Shown piece by piece: positions 61,791-64,000 of a DNA stretch of 64,000 nt. Origin of the DNA: Roseateles_E cavernae (GTDB lineage: Bacteria > Pseudomonadota > Gammaproteobacteria > Burkholderiales > Burkholderiaceae_C); NCBI RefSeq assembly GCF_040187885.1, contig NZ_JBDPLH010000004.1:1-64000 (forward strand), given 5' to 3'. The notes beneath the pieces were generated by a model. The model was not told where the DNA came from. It was given only the letters and a program-made list of their open reading frames with translations, and ran no database searches. How positions within the stretch are numbered: position 1 is the stretch's first letter; each line of letters opens with the position of its first letter. Both the position numbers and the translations under genes were made by a program.

Positions 61791-62290
61791 CAGAGCTTCC
61801 TCCAGTAGGTGGTGTTGGCGCCGAGGCCGTTGTGCTCGATGGTCGTGCCGAGGCTTTGCTGCACCATGCCTGCGGTCGAGCGAAGCTCGCAGGTACTCCA
61901 GCCTGCGACTTCGGAGTAGCCAGCAGTGCGGTGCACGACGACTCGGTATCGCGCCTCGGAAGGCATCAGCCCAGCCTTGCGGATGGCGTACTTCAGTTGC
62001 TCGGTATCCGTCCAGAAGGTGCCGGCCGAGATGTCCCAGGTGTAGGAAATGCCGACGTCCCAGCGCGTGATGAGGGCGTCAGTCTTGGGGTCGTAAATCT
62101 CAAGCCGCACGGTCTCAAGATGCCTGGACTCAATCCAGGTACTGATGCCTCGCAACAGGACTTCCCAGTCACCAACGAGCTTGCTAGGGTCCAGGCCGCT
62201 GAGGCGGATGATGTCCTTCAGGCTCTTGAGGATGTTGTCGGCGACATAGACGACCGACTGGGTGTAGGAGTAGACGGCGACTGCACTCAT
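61790..62290 (-). CDS. cap7: Bacterial HORMA-domain protein (Cap7)
   Basis: A 166-residue bacterial HORMA protein with the N-terminal block SYTQSVVYVADNILKSLKDIIRLSGLDP and a C-terminal safety-belt region (GWSTCELRSTAGMVQ, then GTTIEHNGLGANTTYWR). Bacterial HORMA proteins bind a peptide, then activate the CD-NTase. Overlaps the upstream gene by 4 bp and the CD-NTase by 1 bp. Confidence 0.88.
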   Translation of the reverse strand: MSAVAVYSYTQSVVYVADNILKSLKDIIRLSGLDPSKLVGDWEVLLRGISTWIESRHLETVRLEIYDPKTDALITRWDVGISYTWDISAGTFWTDTEQLKYAIRKAGLMPSEARYRVVVHRTAGYSEVAGWSTCELRSTAGMVQQSLGTTIEHNGLGANTTYWRKL

Positions 62291-62766
62291 GATTTTAGGA
62301 ACTTGTCCACGTTCAAGGTCAGACCGCCACTTGCCGCTGATTTGCCGGCCTCTGCTTCCTCACCGAGTTTTTGAATCATGTCGCGGGCGGTGATGCGACT
62401 GCTCTTTGCCTTCAAGGCTCGCTGGACCCATTCAAGGTCCTCTTCAGGGCAGGGCAGCGAAATGGCCCACTGACCCTTTAAGGGCTCGTAGCCCAGGTCG
62501 TCTTCCTTCGCGTCGCCGCCCTCGATGGCTGATTCGTCGTACAGGCAATAGACCCGTGTGCGCGGCCCGTCGCAGGTCACGACGATGGCCGCGTCCTTGG
62601 GGCCGTGTTCGGCGATGACCGAGCTGGCGATGCCGGCCACTGACAGCAGTTCCTTCTTGGCATCACTGTCCTTACCCTGCGTGAGCAACTCGACGATGAA
62701 GGCCCAGGTTTCACTGGTGTTGCGGTAGGGGGAGCTCCGCACAACTCGGCTTGCGATGGTGCTCAC
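62287..62766 (-). CDS. Second HORMA-like or accessory protein (Cap8)
   Basis: A 159-residue protein in the position of Cap8 of type III CBASS, between TRIP13 and the HORMA gene, overlapping each by 4 bp. The C-terminus (LTLNVDKFLKS) may be a closure motif that the HORMA protein binds, as proposed for HORMA pairs. The body (residues 1-110) has a weak HORMA-like look (WAFIVELL, then LSVAGIASSVIAEH, then DLEWVQRALKAK). Identification rests on order and length more than motifs. Confidence 0.7.
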   Translation of the reverse strand: MSTIASRVVRSSPYRNTSETWAFIVELLTQGKDSDAKKELLSVAGIASSVIAEHGPKDAAIVVTCDGPRTRVYCLYDESAIEGGDAKEDDLGYEPLKGQWAISLPCPEEDLEWVQRALKAKSSRITARDMIQKLGEEAEAGKSAASGGLTLNVDKFLKS

Positions 62767-63662
62767 GACTTGCCGCCTTTCAGCCGGACCGCCTTGGCAG
62801 CCTTGGCGGCATTGACCAAGTCCTGCAGGGTTAGTTGGTTAGGGTCGACCGCCACCTGTTTACGCAAGGTCAGGGCGCTGCCGACGACCTTGCGGATTGC
62901 GCGGCCGTCGAGTCCCTGCACCTCGTGCACGAGCTTGTCGAAACCGGGTGCCGCAGACAGCTTTCCGATTGCCTTGAAGATGCCCCCAAGTTCGGTCAGG
63001 CACGACGACAGAATTTGCTGGCAGGCCAGCGCGTTCGGTCGCGGTATTTCCAGAACAAGGTCGCAGCGGGAGGTGAAGGCCTCGTCGACCGCCTGAGGGA
63101 AGTTCGAGGTCGCAACGAACAAGAGGTTCTTGTGCAGCTCGGCCAGCATATCCAGCTGCACGAGGACGGCATCTGTGGCACGGTGAACATCGACTGGATT
63201 GGCCTGCAGGCTGAGCTTGCTGCGGTCAGCGGCAAGGGTCTCCACCTCATCCAGCAGCACGATGGTCGGGCCCGCCATGGCCGACTCAGCAATGGTCTGG
63301 CCGAAGAGGGTGGTCACGGCTTTCTGCGTATTGCCCATCATGGCGCTGCCGAGGGCGTGAGGGTCGACTTCGAGCAAGCGGAAGGCCGTGCTGTCGAACA
63401 CTTCAGCGGCCTTGTGTGCCAGGCCCCGTGCCAACGAAGTCTTGCCCGTGCCGGGCTCGCCAACGAGAAGGATGGTGCCGTGCAGGGGCAGAACTGTGCG
63501 GGGCACTTTCTGCCGGACCGTGAAGTTGATAATGGCTTGGCCAATCAATTGGTCCTTGATTCCCTGGTCGAGGACTATGGAATCCCAAAGCTCGCCCAAC
63601 TCTGGCGAAGGCAGTTTGAGGAGGCGATGAACGCCCTTGGGAAGTTCTTCGTGCGACGCCAT
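62763..63662 (-). CDS. cap6: TRIP13/Cap6-like AAA+ ATPase
   Basis: A 299-residue AAA+ remodeller with Walker A GEPGTGKT at 68-75, Walker B IVLLDEVE at 134-141 and sensor 1 in ATSNFP near 187. TRIP13 proteins disassemble HORMA complexes and keep CBASS off. It is the first gene of the six-gene operon and overlaps the next by 4 bp. The ATG after AAGGAGCGTTGG was chosen over a GTG 15 codons upstream with no ribosome site. Confidence 0.9.
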   Translation of the reverse strand: MASHEELPKGVHRLLKLPSPELGELWDSIVLDQGIKDQLIGQAIINFTVRQKVPRTVLPLHGTILLVGEPGTGKTSLARGLAHKAAEVFDSTAFRLLEVDPHALGSAMMGNTQKAVTTLFGQTIAESAMAGPTIVLLDEVETLAADRSKLSLQANPVDVHRATDAVLVQLDMLAELHKNLLFVATSNFPQAVDEAFTSRCDLVLEIPRPNALACQQILSSCLTELGGIFKAIGKLSAAPGFDKLVHEVQGLDGRAIRKVVGSALTLRKQVAVDPNQLTLQDLVNAAKAAKAVRLKGGKS

Positions 63663-63783
63663 CCAACGCTCCTTATGCGTAGGAACCACTTTCTGAAAGT
63701 CTGGCACTCAATGTATCAGAGTGCTAGCAAAAACTAAAGGTGGGGTCCAAGAGGTTTTTCGACACTAGCTGTAGCGCAGTACA

Positions 63784-63803
63784 AAAACACATACTGGTGT
63801 TTT
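63784..63803. promoter_or_regulatory. Palindrome upstream of the type III CBASS operon
   Basis: An inverted repeat AAAACAC-ATACTG-GTGTTTT lies about 120 bp upstream of the TRIP13 start in a 338-bp gap (63663-64000) with no gene. It may be an operator. A second short inverted repeat GGCTCA-CTAGA-TGAGCC lies at 63881-63897. Confidence 0.45.
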
Positions 63804-64000
63804 ATACAACATTCAATGCCGACCAGACAACCCATCGACCACCGCCGTGACACGCAATAGCAATAGTCTCTACTGAAGGTGGCTCACTAGATGAGCCAGT
63901 TCTGAAATTTCATAGCGAGCGCGGCCCTTGATGTCATCAACTCAATTGCTTAGGTAGGCGCTTCTGCCCTCACTGTCGTCGAACAGGTAGCCCATTGACC

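Noticed and set aside
31439..64000. CRISPR-associated transposon (CAST)
   Set aside because: tnsABC and tniQ are present but no Cas12k or Cascade genes and no CRISPR repeats were seen in the element.

Overview
The window looks like a chromosome segment of a GC-rich betaproteobacterium of the Burkholderiales, most like the Roseateles/Pelomonas/Mitsuaria group. The evidence is the very high GC of the left half, a PEP-CTERM surface protein, DUF1800/DUF1501 pairs, a BigR sulfur operon and a Pseudomonas-like arginine (aot-argR-aru) arrangement. No rRNA, tRNA or CRISPR array was seen. Genus assignment is inference.

Positions 1-31438 are ordinary chromosome. In order they hold: the end of an arginine/amino-acid ABC transporter ATPase with an ArgR-like regulator and two arginine succinyltransferase subunits; a large membrane patatin; a persulfide-dioxygenase/BigR/YeeE-YedE sulfur module; a secreted subtilase and a PEP-CTERM protein; an erythromycin-esterase-family protein; a PAS-LuxR regulator and a thioesterase; a serine-hydrolase-like protein that has lost its catalytic motif, a DJ-1 fusion and an AraC regulator; succinyl-CoA:3-ketoacid CoA-transferase (scoAB); a DUF1800/DUF1501 pair; a UbiH/UbiM-like hydroxylase; an envelope-stress cluster (YqjD/YqjE-like, CsbD, PLD-type cardiolipin synthase, DUF1328); dsbB, ridA; and the first 252 codons of comEC.

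At 31439, comEC is cut by a Tn7-like transposon, and base composition drops from there to the right edge. The transposition genes (tnsA, a small ORF, tnsB, tnsC, tniQ and a tniE-like gene, 54.1 to 46.8 kb, minus strand) follow the tniCABDE order of the Tn6022/AbaR family, whose known target is comM, another competence gene. Both predicted ends carry a matching inverted motif, at 31474-31500 and 54626-54651. The cargo between 31.8 and 46.5 kb holds an XRE regulator, two HAD-like proteins, an H-NS-like protein, a WYL-repressed CBASS-like operon with two nucleotidyltransferases around a SLATT membrane effector, a HEPN-like protein, a nuclease-like lipoprotein, and a TerY-P triad (vWA, PP2C, Ser/Thr kinase).

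Right of the predicted end (54.7-64 kb) comEC does not resume. Instead there are two DUF6471 proteins, a possible UDG-fold protein, a HEPN-motif protein and a type III CBASS operon (TRIP13-like ATPase, second HORMA-like protein, HORMA, CD-NTase, Cap4 nuclease-SAVED) that ends in a second CD-NTase. The island is therefore a stack of anti-phage systems in a DNA-uptake gene. Its most unusual theme is that both CBASS loci encode two cyclase-like enzymes.
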